Assembly: GCA_040877875.1 (NCBI GenBank)
Contig: JBBDNC010000033.1
Span: 1-6,711 of the forward strand
DNA from: JBBDNC01 sp040877875
GTDB lineage: Bacteria > Bacteroidota > Rhodothermia > Balneolales > Balneolaceae
Length of the DNA stretch: 6,711 nt
Direction of reading: 5' to 3'
In this document: positions 1-6,198 of the stretch, one piece after another
Numbering within the stretch: position 1 is the first letter of the stretch
Layout: every line of letters starts with the position of its first letter
Translations under genes and position numbers: made by a program
Notes under the pieces: generated by a model
What the model saw: the letters and a program-made list of their open reading frames with translations, nothing else
What the model was told of the DNA's origin: nothing
Databases searched by the model: none

Positions 1-209
1 CCCTCTGGCTTTGAACTTGAACAAAAATCTTGGTTTTGCAAAGCCTTCTTAAAAATTCTGTACCGAATCTTCGATTTTTTTTAACCATCATTCCTCTCCC
101 CCATTCGGAACAATATCTCAAATGTTTTTGGGGAACTTACAGTTCCTGCCGTAATGTAAATGAACTGACTTGTTCCATGCAAAAAATCATCCTCCTTTTG
201 AAAAACGGG
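1..209. other. Left-edge region without an assignable gene
   Basis: No gene can be named here. Two frames run off the left edge. On the plus strand, frame 1 is open from base 1 to a TAA at 82-84 (27 codons), which could be the 3' end of a gene convergent with the FKBP gene. On the minus strand, a frame with tandem ATG codons at 91-86 is open to base 1 (30 codons, very basic start), which could be the 5' end of a gene co-directional with the FKBP gene. Both are too short to judge and resemble no family I know. An imperfect hairpin is visible at 7-45: arms 7-13 and 39-45 pair over 7 bp, and 22-26 with 34-38 over 5 bp, with an 8-base one-sided bulge. It has no adjoining T-run, so it is not a convincing terminator. 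Confidence 0.4.
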
Positions 210-230
210 TTAGTCGAGGATATTTAACAG

Positions 231-689
231 TTAAACTTCGAAAATCAACGTCATGCCTGGTTGGATAGGGCTTCCGGTTGGCGGATTATTTCCATAAGCG
301 AGGCCCGCCGGAATAAAGAATTCATACACACTTCCCTCTTTCATCAATTGCAGCCCTTCGGTCCACCCTGGAATGACTCGATTGACCTTGAAATCTGCCG
401 GTTCTCCTCTGTTGTGAGAACTGTCAAAGACAGTGCCGTCGATCAAGGTACCGGTATAATGTACACGTACGGTTGATTCCGGCTTTGGCCGCTGGCCTTC
501 ACCCTCACGAATCACCCGGTACTGCAGTCCGCTCGGGGTTTTGGATACATCATCTCGCAGTTTGTTCTCCTCCAGGAACTTGATATCGGCTGAATTATCA
601 TAGGGTTCCGCCTGGGAACGATTCACATCCAGGCATCCGATCTGCAACAGGAGAAATAGAGATAGAGAAAGGTACAAGCCTGTTTTCAT
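231..689 (-). CDS. FKBP-type peptidyl-prolyl cis-trans isomerase, probable lipoprotein
   Basis: This 152-residue protein catalyses cis-trans isomerisation of Xaa-Pro bonds and probably assists folding of envelope proteins. Residues 1-18 form a signal peptide (Lys2, then a Leu-rich core) ending in QIG before Cys19, a plausible but imperfect lipobox because the -3 residue is Gln rather than Leu. Residues 30-50 are a polar linker, and TPSGLQYRVI (51-60) opens the FKBP fold. Active-site positions are present: Tyr78, Phe88-Asp89 in VFDSS, Val105-Ile106, Trp109, Tyr132 in LAYG and Phe150. The frame stops after LIFEV, where family members normally read LIFEVELL plus a few residues. Beyond the TAA the same frame reads LLNILD before a second stop at 210-212, which suggests a GAA-to-TAA change (see findings). 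It lies 38 bases after pyrE on the same strand and is probably co-transcribed. No Shine-Dalgarno site precedes the ATG. Confidence 0.9.
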   Translation of the reverse strand: MKTGLYLSLSLFLLLQIGCLDVNRSQAEPYDNSADIKFLEENKLRDDVSKTPSGLQYRVIREGEGQRPKPESTVRVHYTGTLIDGTVFDSSHNRGEPADFKVNRVIPGWTEGLQLMKEGSVYEFFIPAGLAYGNNPPTGSPIQPGMTLIFEV

Positions 690-727
690 AGAAAGCTCAG
701 GGAATAAAGTGTCAATCGTTAAGAGAG

Positions 728-1390
728 TTAATTTGGCCAGCGTTCAGGATTGGCTCTCCAGCGATTTAACTGGTCGAGGCTATCCGGCTCGATGTAACCT
801 TTTTTAACAGCTACTTCAATCAGTGTAGCATAGTCGGTCAATGCATAGATGGGTACCCGGGCTTCTGCAAATCTTTGATTTGCCTTGTCAAAACCATAAG
901 TAAAGATACTCAGGACCGCTTTTACATTTGCCCCGATAAATTTCAGGGCCTCCACGACCGACATCGCCGATCCGCCGGTGGAAATCAAATCTTCAATAAT
1001 CACTGTTGCTTCACCTTTTTCAACCCCCCCTTCAATCTGGTTCCCCAAACCGTAGGACTTGGCACTTGCCCTTACATAGGCAAGAGGTTTGTCGAGTTTG
1101 TGACAGATCCAGGCGGCATGAGGAATACCCGCTGTTGCAGTTCCGGTTATAACGTCTACTTCTGATATCTCCTGACGGATTACCTCCACAAACGCCTTTG
1201 AAATTTTCTTGCGTATCTTCGGATATCTGAGTGTCAGACGGTTATCACAATAGATGGGTGAATTCCAACCGGAAGCCCAGGTGAAGGGGTCATCCGGCCT
1301 CAATATCACAGCATTGATTTCAAGAAGATGGTTCGCCAACTCCTCCGAAAAACTCTTATCAACAATTGTATAAGATTCAGTTAATTCCAT
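728..1390 (-). CDS. pyrE: Orotate phosphoribosyltransferase
   Basis: PyrE transfers the phosphoribosyl group of PRPP to orotate, giving orotidine 5'-monophosphate, the fifth step of de novo pyrimidine synthesis in the cytosol. The 220-residue length is normal for the family. The PRPP-binding signature is clear at residues 130-142 (VIIEDLISTGGSA, acidic pair Glu133-Asp134 and the TGG turn). The substrate-binding N-terminal part includes the segment around WASGWNSPIYCDNR (38-51), and TGTATAGIPHA (82-92) is the loop that contacts ribose phosphate. The flexible catalytic loop reads VRASAKSYG (106-114). It keeps Arg107 and Lys111, but has Ala where many enterobacterial enzymes have a second Lys and Tyr where they have His. 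The ATG at 1390 gives a family-like N-terminus. The FKBP gene follows 38 bases downstream and pgpA ends 190 bases upstream, so pyrE may have its own promoter. No UMP-type attenuator hairpin was seen. Confidence 0.96.
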   Translation of the reverse strand: MELTESYTIVDKSFSEELANHLLEINAVILRPDDPFTWASGWNSPIYCDNRLTLRYPKIRKKISKAFVEVIRQEISEVDVITGTATAGIPHAAWICHKLDKPLAYVRASAKSYGLGNQIEGGVEKGEATVIIEDLISTGGSAMSVVEALKFIGANVKAVLSIFTYGFDKANQRFAEARVPIYALTDYATLIEVAVKKGYIEPDSLDQLNRWRANPERWPN

Positions 1391-1580
1391 ATCCTGATTA
1401 TTTTAAAAGCTTCAGATAGATACCGGCTTCGCTATTCAACACATATATCGCATGGTTAACATGACAATAGCTTCTAAACGTATAAGTTGTATCGTTATAA
1501 CGTCGTTCAATCCGTTCCATTACAAAAGATCGGTCACAATTGTTTTATGTTACGTTTTCCATCGAACTCTTCGGGTTGGT
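1391..1580. other. pgpA-pyrE intergenic spacer
   Basis: This 190-base AT-rich gap between co-directional minus-strand genes holds no convincing ORF. A possible stem near the pgpA stop pairs 1578-1585 with 1590-1597 through one mismatch on the minus strand, but no T-run follows, so it does not look like an intrinsic terminator. The palindrome ACAATTGT occurs at 1536-1543 and again at 1606-1613 inside the end of pgpA, which may be chance. The gap is long enough to hold a separate pyrE promoter. Confidence 0.5.
1475..1482 (-). promoter_or_regulatory. Possible -7 promoter element for pyrE
   Basis: Read on the minus strand this is TACGTTTA, seven of eight positions of the Bacteroidota -7 consensus TAnnTTTG, about 85 bases upstream of the pyrE start. 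No good TTTG -33 element lies at the expected distance upstream, and the region is AT-rich, so a chance match is quite possible. Confidence 0.2.
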
Positions 1581-2057
1581 TTACGAAGAAACCGACAACA
1601 TGAATACAATTGTGTTTAGCACCCAAAAGGCATAAAAACCTGCCAAAAGATCATCCAATAATATACCAAATCCAGAAGGAAGATGCTGTAAGCGATTAAT
1701 ACCAAACGGCTTCAGGATATCAAAAATACGAAAAAGAAAAAATCCACTGGATAGCATCATCCAATCATCCAATAAATTGCCCGAAAAACCGGCAAATAAA
1801 AATACGACGCATTGTCCGGCAAATTCATCCATTACAAACTCAGGCGGATCCTCACCCCATTTGTCTACACAAACTTTCGAAGTCCACAAGGAGAGAACAG
1901 ATCCTGCCAGAATAAGAGTCAGGAGTCCCTCGACGCCAAATCGGCTCCCGACCGGGTGGATGAGAAATAAACTTAACAAACTGGCCCATGTACCCGGTGC
2001 AAAGGGAAGAAATCCTGTTCCTCCCAGTGTGCCCAAAGCAACTTTTAGCTTATTCAT
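1581..2057 (-). CDS. pgpA: Phosphatidylglycerophosphatase A
   Basis: PgpA removes the terminal phosphate of phosphatidylglycerophosphate to give phosphatidylglycerol at the inner membrane. The 158-residue length fits the family. All conserved blocks are visible: GTGFLPFAPGTWASL (residues 13-27), DPPEFVMDEFAGQ (70-82) with the acidic pair Asp77-Glu78, FRIFDILKPFGI (109-120), and GFGILLDDLLAG (129-140) with Asp135-Asp136. The acidic residues are the expected Mg2+ ligands. Hydrophobic segments at about 26-34, 45-58, 83-91 and 140-154 indicate an integral membrane protein. Its ATG lies inside the end of pgsA, overlapping by 8 bases, so translation is probably coupled to that of the enzyme that makes its substrate. 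No Shine-Dalgarno site is evident. Confidence 0.95.
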   Translation of the reverse strand: MNKLKVALGTLGGTGFLPFAPGTWASLLSLFLIHPVGSRFGVEGLLTLILAGSVLSLWTSKVCVDKWGEDPPEFVMDEFAGQCVVFLFAGFSGNLLDDWMMLSSGFFLFRIFDILKPFGINRLQHLPSGFGILLDDLLAGFYAFWVLNTIVFMLSVSS

Positions 2058-2646
2058 CAGGCTGGACGGATTTGGTAAACAGATGACGGTTCACATAGAT
2101 GTACTCCAAACCGGTATAGACCGTGACAATTACGACCAAAATGAGCAGCCACCCCATCATGCCCGTATCCATGAATGCGTGTACATGGGAAGAAAACATG
2201 ATATCGGCCTGTAGAAAAACACCGATCAACAGAGCGAGATAAAGAAAAATCATCTGAATCAATGTCTTGAATTTAGCCATGGAACGTGTGTTCATCTGTA
2301 CATTGCGATGATTGGCAAATATACGAAGGAATGTAATTCCGATATCACGAGCTATAATGAGCCCTATGGCCCACCAAGGAAATTGCTGAGGACTCAGGAA
2401 AGGCAGACAGATGAAACCGGCAAAGGTGAGAATTTTATCTGCAAGCGGATCGAGAAATACACCGGAAGCGGATTCGACATTATAAGTTCTGGCAATATAC
2501 CCGTCAAAAAAATCAGTTACGGCGGCGATTGCAAATACTGCAATGCTTAATGATCGCCAAACCAGTTCATCCTGCAAATACATAAACAGGAAAATCGGGG
2601 CGAGCAAAATTCGCAGAAAACTTAGTATGTTGGGTAAGTTTTGCAC
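2050..2646 (-). CDS. pgsA: CDP-diacylglycerol-glycerol-3-phosphate 3-phosphatidyltransferase
   Basis: PgsA joins CDP-diacylglycerol and glycerol 3-phosphate to form phosphatidylglycerophosphate, the committed step to phosphatidylglycerol and cardiolipin, in the inner membrane. The CDP-alcohol phosphotransferase signature DGx2ARx8Gx3Dx3D is complete: Asp48, Gly49, Ala52, Arg53, Gly62, Asp66 and Asp70, with Asp45 just before it. The 198 residues contain several membrane segments (about 10-24, 33-44, 72-83, 92-110, 128-146 and 162-180). The start is GTG at 2646: it gives the family-typical beginning NLPNILSFLRI, and an in-frame TAG lies five codons upstream with no ATG between. The other close CDP-alcohol phosphotransferase, phosphatidylserine synthase, is less likely because the N-terminus is PgsA-like and the phosphatase pgpA follows directly. 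Confidence 0.95.
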   Translation of the reverse strand: MQNLPNILSFLRILLAPIFLFMYLQDELVWRSLSIAVFAIAAVTDFFDGYIARTYNVESASGVFLDPLADKILTFAGFICLPFLSPQQFPWWAIGLIIARDIGITFLRIFANHRNVQMNTRSMAKFKTLIQMIFLYLALLIGVFLQADIMFSSHVHAFMDTGMMGWLLILVVIVTVYTGLEYIYVNRHLFTKSVQPDE

Positions 2647-2706
2647 AGGCGAAAGATACTAATTCGTTTTATGAGAAAAAGTTTAAATAAGCTGTTTAAT
2701 CTTGTT

Positions 2707-2844
2707 GATAGCCCCCGGCTACGGGAATCATCTTTTCAGAAATTGACGGAGAACTACTTCCCTTTTTAGGCAATGGCGGATAGCCGGGTTATTTTCAGGG
2801 GATTATGGGAACTGCAAGATCCATCGAGGTTTTTTTATCCGCCG
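2707..2844. repeat. Compact inverted-repeat block
   Basis: Several pairings overlap here. CCCGGCTA (2714-2721) is the exact reverse complement of TAGCCGGG (2781-2788). GGCGGATA (2775-2782) is the exact reverse complement of TATCCGCC (2836-2843), extendable by one G-U pair at each end. The two stems share bases 2781-2782, so they cannot form fully at once. TAGCC-CCC-GGCTA (2709-2721) is a small local hairpin, and GATAGCC is repeated directly at 2707-2713 and 2779-2785. What this does is unknown. It could be a REP-like repeat, a structured leader, a protein-binding region, or the remains of an inserted element. Confidence 0.55.
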
Positions 2845-2870
2845 ATGAATTCAATGCACCAAACTTTTAG

Positions 2871-2901
2871 TTTTACGAAGCATACAGATATCCTATTTTT
2901 A
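2871..2901 (+). promoter_or_regulatory. Possible Bacteroidota-type promoter for cinA
   Basis: TTTT at 2871-2874 and TATTTTTA at 2894-2901 are 19 bases apart, close to the Bacteroidota pattern of TTTG, about 19 bases, then TAnnTTTG. Transcription would start only a few bases before the cinA ATG, giving a nearly leaderless mRNA. A second -7-like match, TAGTTTTA, lies at 2868-2875. In such AT-rich DNA these matches can arise by chance. Confidence 0.2.
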
Positions 2902-2912
2902 ATCTCATTCTT

Positions 2913-4199
2913 ATGAAAGCACACATACTTACTATAGGGAATGAATTATTAATTGGCGATACCCTCAATACCAATGCGTCGTGGATGGGTCGTTTTTTGA
3001 CCGAACACGGGTTTTGGGTGGAGGAAGTTCGTACCATTACCGATCAGTATGATTCAATCATGCAATCCATACAATATGCCCTGGAACATGCAGACCTGGT
3101 AGTAACAACCGGTGGTTTGGGTCCAACGCATGATGATATCACCAAAAAAGCTGTAACAGATCTTTTTCAAACCGATCTGGTTCTTGATAAACGAGTGCTG
3201 AATCATGTAAAGAATATATTCCGGGTCCGGGGTCTCTCATTCAGTTCTTCTAATCGTGACCAGGCACTTGTACCGAAAGGATGTGAAGTGCTGTTTAATA
3301 AAATGGGAACTGCCCCCGGAATGTGGCTTGAACGAGATGGATCCTTTCTGGCTGTGCTGCCGGGGGTGCCGCACGAAATGAAATATTTAATGGACTACGA
3401 GGTTGCCGATAAAATTTCGGTTTTATTTCCAAGCCAGACGTTTCGGGCCGTCCGGTATCTGAAAACAGCAGGGGTAGCGGAGAGTACATTGAGTGATGAG
3501 GTGATCGGAGACCTGAGCGGGTATTTGAATAGCGGAACCGCTATTGCCTTCCTGCCGGGTCCGTCGGGTGTGACCGTTAGGGTAAGTACTTCAGGAGATT
3601 CTGAGGCGGAGGCTGAAGAGCGTATGAAGCCGGCTCTTGACTTCATATATAAACAGGCCGGATCGTTGATTTTTGGTGAGGGACGTGACGTACATATCAG
3701 TGAAATCGTCGGTAAAATCCTTAAAAAAAACAAGTTGACTCTTGCTGTGGCAGAAAGTTGTACCGGGGGTATGATTTCAGATACCATCACAAATATCCCT
3801 GGCAGCAGTGATTATTTTTTGGGTGGGGTTGTCGCGTATGCCAACCGGATCAAGGTGGATGTGTTAAAGGTAGAACAGGATGTGTTGGACCAATACGGGG
3901 CAGTGAGCCGGGAAGCAGCTCTTCAGATGGCCAGGGGAGTTGCCCTTAGATTCGGAGCCGAAATCGGTGTGTCAGCTACCGGGATTGCCGGCCCGGCGGG
4001 GGGGACGGAAGAGAAGCCGGTGGGTTTGGTCTGGATGGGCTTCTATCTGCCAGACAGGATTTTTGCCCTTCGGGCCCGATTCACGCATGATCGTTTAAAG
4101 AACAAACAACGGACGGTAACGGTGGTACTTGAAACCCTTCGTCGTCAGTTGTCGGGGCTGGATTCATTCCCGTATGATTTAAAACCGATTTTTTCTTGA
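2913..4199 (+). CDS. cinA: CinA-family protein (N-terminal MoCF-like domain plus NMN amidohydrolase domain)
   Basis: This is a full-length two-domain CinA of 428 residues. Residues 1-170 form the MoCF/COG1058 domain, with ILTIGNELLIGDTLNTN (5-21) and TTGGLGPTHDD (65-75); in studied homologues this domain hydrolyses ADP-ribose. A linker domain covers about 175-255. Residues 260-415 form the PncC-type nicotinamide mononucleotide deamidase domain, with the catalytic-region motif AESCTGG (280-286) and VSATGIAGPAGG (353-364). Together they recycle pyridine-nucleotide breakdown products in the cytosol. The name comes from competence- and damage-inducible operons in Gram-positive bacteria; nothing here indicates competence. 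The ATG at 2913 gives the typical MKAHILTIGNELLIG start. There is no Shine-Dalgarno site. The stop TGA overlaps the TTG start of the next gene. Confidence 0.96.
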   Translation: MKAHILTIGNELLIGDTLNTNASWMGRFLTEHGFWVEEVRTITDQYDSIMQSIQYALEHADLVVTTGGLGPTHDDITKKAVTDLFQTDLVLDKRVLNHVKNIFRVRGLSFSSSNRDQALVPKGCEVLFNKMGTAPGMWLERDGSFLAVLPGVPHEMKYLMDYEVADKISVLFPSQTFRAVRYLKTAGVAESTLSDEVIGDLSGYLNSGTAIAFLPGPSGVTVRVSTSGDSEAEAEERMKPALDFIYKQAGSLIFGEGRDVHISEIVGKILKKNKLTLAVAESCTGGMISDTITNIPGSSDYFLGGVVAYANRIKVDVLKVEQDVLDQYGAVSREAALQMARGVALRFGAEIGVSATGIAGPAGGTEEKPVGLVWMGFYLPDRIFALRARFTHDRLKNKQRTVTVVLETLRRQLSGLDSFPYDLKPIFS

Positions 4200-6187
4200 T
4201 CGCTTTCATTTTCATAACGGTGATGGCTCTTTCACTTCAGATCCAGGATCCGGATACGGTTCGAATGCCTCCGGATACTTTGACGCTTCCGTCTGACACG
4301 ATTCAAGTCACAGCTCCGACGGTCACTAAAACCGATGCATCACAGCAAGCCGGGCAGGAAGGAGAGGAAGACGAGGAGGATGAGCTGGAAATTGTTCCGA
4401 TGTGGCTAAATCCGGATATTCCGGCATACGAAACGGTTGAAACAGACAGTACCCTGCGGTGGTTCATGGCTTTGGACCGAACTGAACGCCTGGCCCAAAA
4501 TCCCGGGGTCATTACCTATCGAACCGGCTCGTTAGGCAGGCCGATCGGGCTGGATATATATAGTTTTGAGAATCGTCATCAAGAACTGGAATTGTATGAC
4601 CTGTCGGCTAATGACCCTGTAACAGGACAGGTAAACTGGAACAGGGTTCCTTACCATAAAATTAAGTCTATTGAAGCGGCTGATTGGGCGGCAACTTACT
4701 CATCTTCGATTCAACTTCGTGAACATTATCTGATCCAGCCCCGGACTTATCTGAATTTCGACGAGAGTCAGGAAAATTACCGAAGCCTTGAGTTCTCGTT
4801 TACCCACAATGTGATGGCACGAACGAATCTCGAACTTTCATATTGGGACCGTAAAGACGGTATGATCTATCCGAGAAGCAACATGGAAGGTAATCAGATC
4901 CTGGCCAGAGTCCGACATCATGTGACAGATAAACTCTTATTAAAAACGGGATATATATCAAATTCAATCGAACAGGAACAACCGTTTGGATATAATATTC
5001 AGGATTTGGGGACCTATCTGTTCAATCCATTTAATGCCGTCCCCCTGGAAACATCAGCTTCTTCCAGTCAGGGCGCGAATGATTTTTATGTACAGTTCCA
5101 CCAGCGAAAGGATACGCTGAGTCCGGCGTTCAGGATGGCGGGGATTTATCATCAGAAAGACGAATGGGAGATGAATTTCAGCCAGGACACCACCCGTTAC
5201 TCAGTCTCCGAATCGGGTCTGCAGGGGTGGCAGACGATGACTGCCGGGAATACGCGTATTCGGGCAACGGGCCGTGTGGGGGTTTTAAGGGATCATGCAA
5301 ATGAATCCCTGAGGGATCAGGCCTGGATTCGCTGGAATGGAAAAGTAGTAGCCGAGTATCCTTTCATGGAAAGGATGGATCTTGGTTTATCTGCCGGGTA
5401 TCAGGGCAGGAGTGACGGACAAACAGGGTATGATTTGTCCGGACAATTAAACATTCGTCTCACAAAGGGGTTCTATATTAAACCTTATGGGGGTTTTTCC
5501 TCGTCGATACCGGATCTTCAGGCTCTATACTGGGATTCTGAACAAGTGTCCGGAGATTCCGGCCTCGGGAATGAAACCGGATTGCGAGCAGGAATGACAA
5601 CGGAGGTAGACTTGAGTTCAGACCTCTCGTTTGGCGGGCGGATAGAAGGCCGAAGGGTAGAAAAAGGGATTTTTTCTGATGAAACGGGGAACTTTGTAAA
5701 TATCGATCCCTATATGAATCTGGCTGCGTCTGCATGGTTAACCCTCGACAGTCAAATCCTTGAAGGAGATCTTTCGATATCGACCCAGAGTTTTAATTCA
5801 GGTTCCGCACAGGATGTCAATCGAAATCTTGATTTGAGCGGGGATAAAATCTGGATCAGGGGCTCTTTTTATTGGAAAAACTATGTATTTGATCAGGCTG
5901 CCTTTGTGAAAGCAGGAATTTCAGGAATGTTTACTCCCGGGAATTATCTGGCGGCCGATTATCTGCCGCCGTTGAATCGCTGGCAACACGGTACGTCAAC
6001 TCAATATATTCCTTCTTTTTATCGATTGGACGTCAATATTTCAGCCCGTATCCGGTGGATGATGGTACATGTCCGGTGGGAAAATGTTTTGGATCGACTG
6101 GGACAGGCAGGATACTTTGAAACAGCAGGTTACCCCATGCCTCCCCGCCGGTTTATTTTTGGGATTCGCGTGCTCTTTACAAACTAG
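4196..6187 (+). CDS. Predicted outer-membrane beta-barrel protein, TonB-dependent-receptor-like
   Basis: I recognise the fold type but not a named family. From the TTG at 4196 (overlapping the cinA stop as TTGA) the 663-residue product begins with a hydrophobic stretch (1-16) that can serve as a signal peptide although it lacks an N-terminal Lys or Arg; an ATG at codon 10 would remove most of it. Residues 18-65 are rich in Pro, Asp and Thr, with three PDT/SDT-like units and an acidic run (GEEDEEDELE, 56-65). Residues 100-165 resemble a reduced receptor plug, ending in VPYHKIKSIEAADW (151-164). From about 180 to the end, alternating polar and aromatic strands suggest a barrel, and the C-terminus (RWENVLDRLGQAGYF, then GYPMPPRRFIFGIRVLF) matches the last strands of TonB-dependent receptors. 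No carboxypeptidase-like N-terminal domain is present. The cargo is unknown; a Bacteroidota putative porin is the alternative. It ends 11 bases from the convergent kinase gene. Confidence 0.72.
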   Translation: MIAFIFITVMALSLQIQDPDTVRMPPDTLTLPSDTIQVTAPTVTKTDASQQAGQEGEEDEEDELEIVPMWLNPDIPAYETVETDSTLRWFMALDRTERLAQNPGVITYRTGSLGRPIGLDIYSFENRHQELELYDLSANDPVTGQVNWNRVPYHKIKSIEAADWAATYSSSIQLREHYLIQPRTYLNFDESQENYRSLEFSFTHNVMARTNLELSYWDRKDGMIYPRSNMEGNQILARVRHHVTDKLLLKTGYISNSIEQEQPFGYNIQDLGTYLFNPFNAVPLETSASSSQGANDFYVQFHQRKDTLSPAFRMAGIYHQKDEWEMNFSQDTTRYSVSESGLQGWQTMTAGNTRIRATGRVGVLRDHANESLRDQAWIRWNGKVVAEYPFMERMDLGLSAGYQGRSDGQTGYDLSGQLNIRLTKGFYIKPYGGFSSSIPDLQALYWDSEQVSGDSGLGNETGLRAGMTTEVDLSSDLSFGGRIEGRRVEKGIFSDETGNFVNIDPYMNLAASAWLTLDSQILEGDLSISTQSFNSGSAQDVNRNLDLSGDKIWIRGSFYWKNYVFDQAAFVKAGISGMFTPGNYLAADYLPPLNRWQHGTSTQYIPSFYRLDVNISARIRWMMVHVRWENVLDRLGQAGYFETAGYPMPPRRFIFGIRVLFTN

Positions 6188-6198
6188 TTGACTACTGG

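Larger units (their letters stand above)
2647..2912. other. Divergent pgsA-cinA intergenic region
   Basis: This 266-base region lies between two divergently transcribed genes and must hold the promoters of both. Its edges are AT-rich; the middle (about 2705-2850) is richer in GC and carries the inverted repeats listed separately. I see no gene with a start codon and a recognisable product. A 30-codon stop-free stretch on the minus strand (2788-2699) crosses the repeat block; its only ATG is internal. Confidence 0.6.

Noticed and set aside
55..68. ATTC/GAAT hairpin followed by a T-run on the minus strand
   Set aside because: A 4-bp AT-rich stem is too weak for an intrinsic terminator and the T-rich context occurs by composition.
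132..146. Inverted repeat GGAAC-TTACA-GTTCC as terminator of the FKBP operon
   Set aside because: The stem is only 5-6 bp and no T-run follows on either strand.
137..190. Minus-strand 17-codon ORF with GGAGG directly before its ATG
   Set aside because: The purine-rich site touches the ATG rather than being spaced from it, the genes nearby do not use such sites, and the peptide shows no features.
30..227. Plus-strand 65-codon ORF starting with TTG
   Set aside because: It has no recognisable domain and an unlikely composition, and its end overlaps the coding extension of the FKBP gene on the other strand.
1777..2214. 145-codon plus-strand ORF across pgpA and pgsA
   Set aside because: It is antisense to two genes with complete family motifs and has no recognisable domain.
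3395..3790. 131-codon minus-strand ORF within cinA
   Set aside because: It is antisense to the conserved CinA frame; its composition is explained by the complementary codons.
4303..4512. Minus-strand ORF with a poly-serine run
   Set aside because: The serine run is the antisense image of the acidic Glu/Asp run of the barrel protein.
6188..6198. Bidirectional terminator between the convergent barrel and kinase genes
   Set aside because: The gap is only 11 bases and I find no stable stem with T-runs around it.
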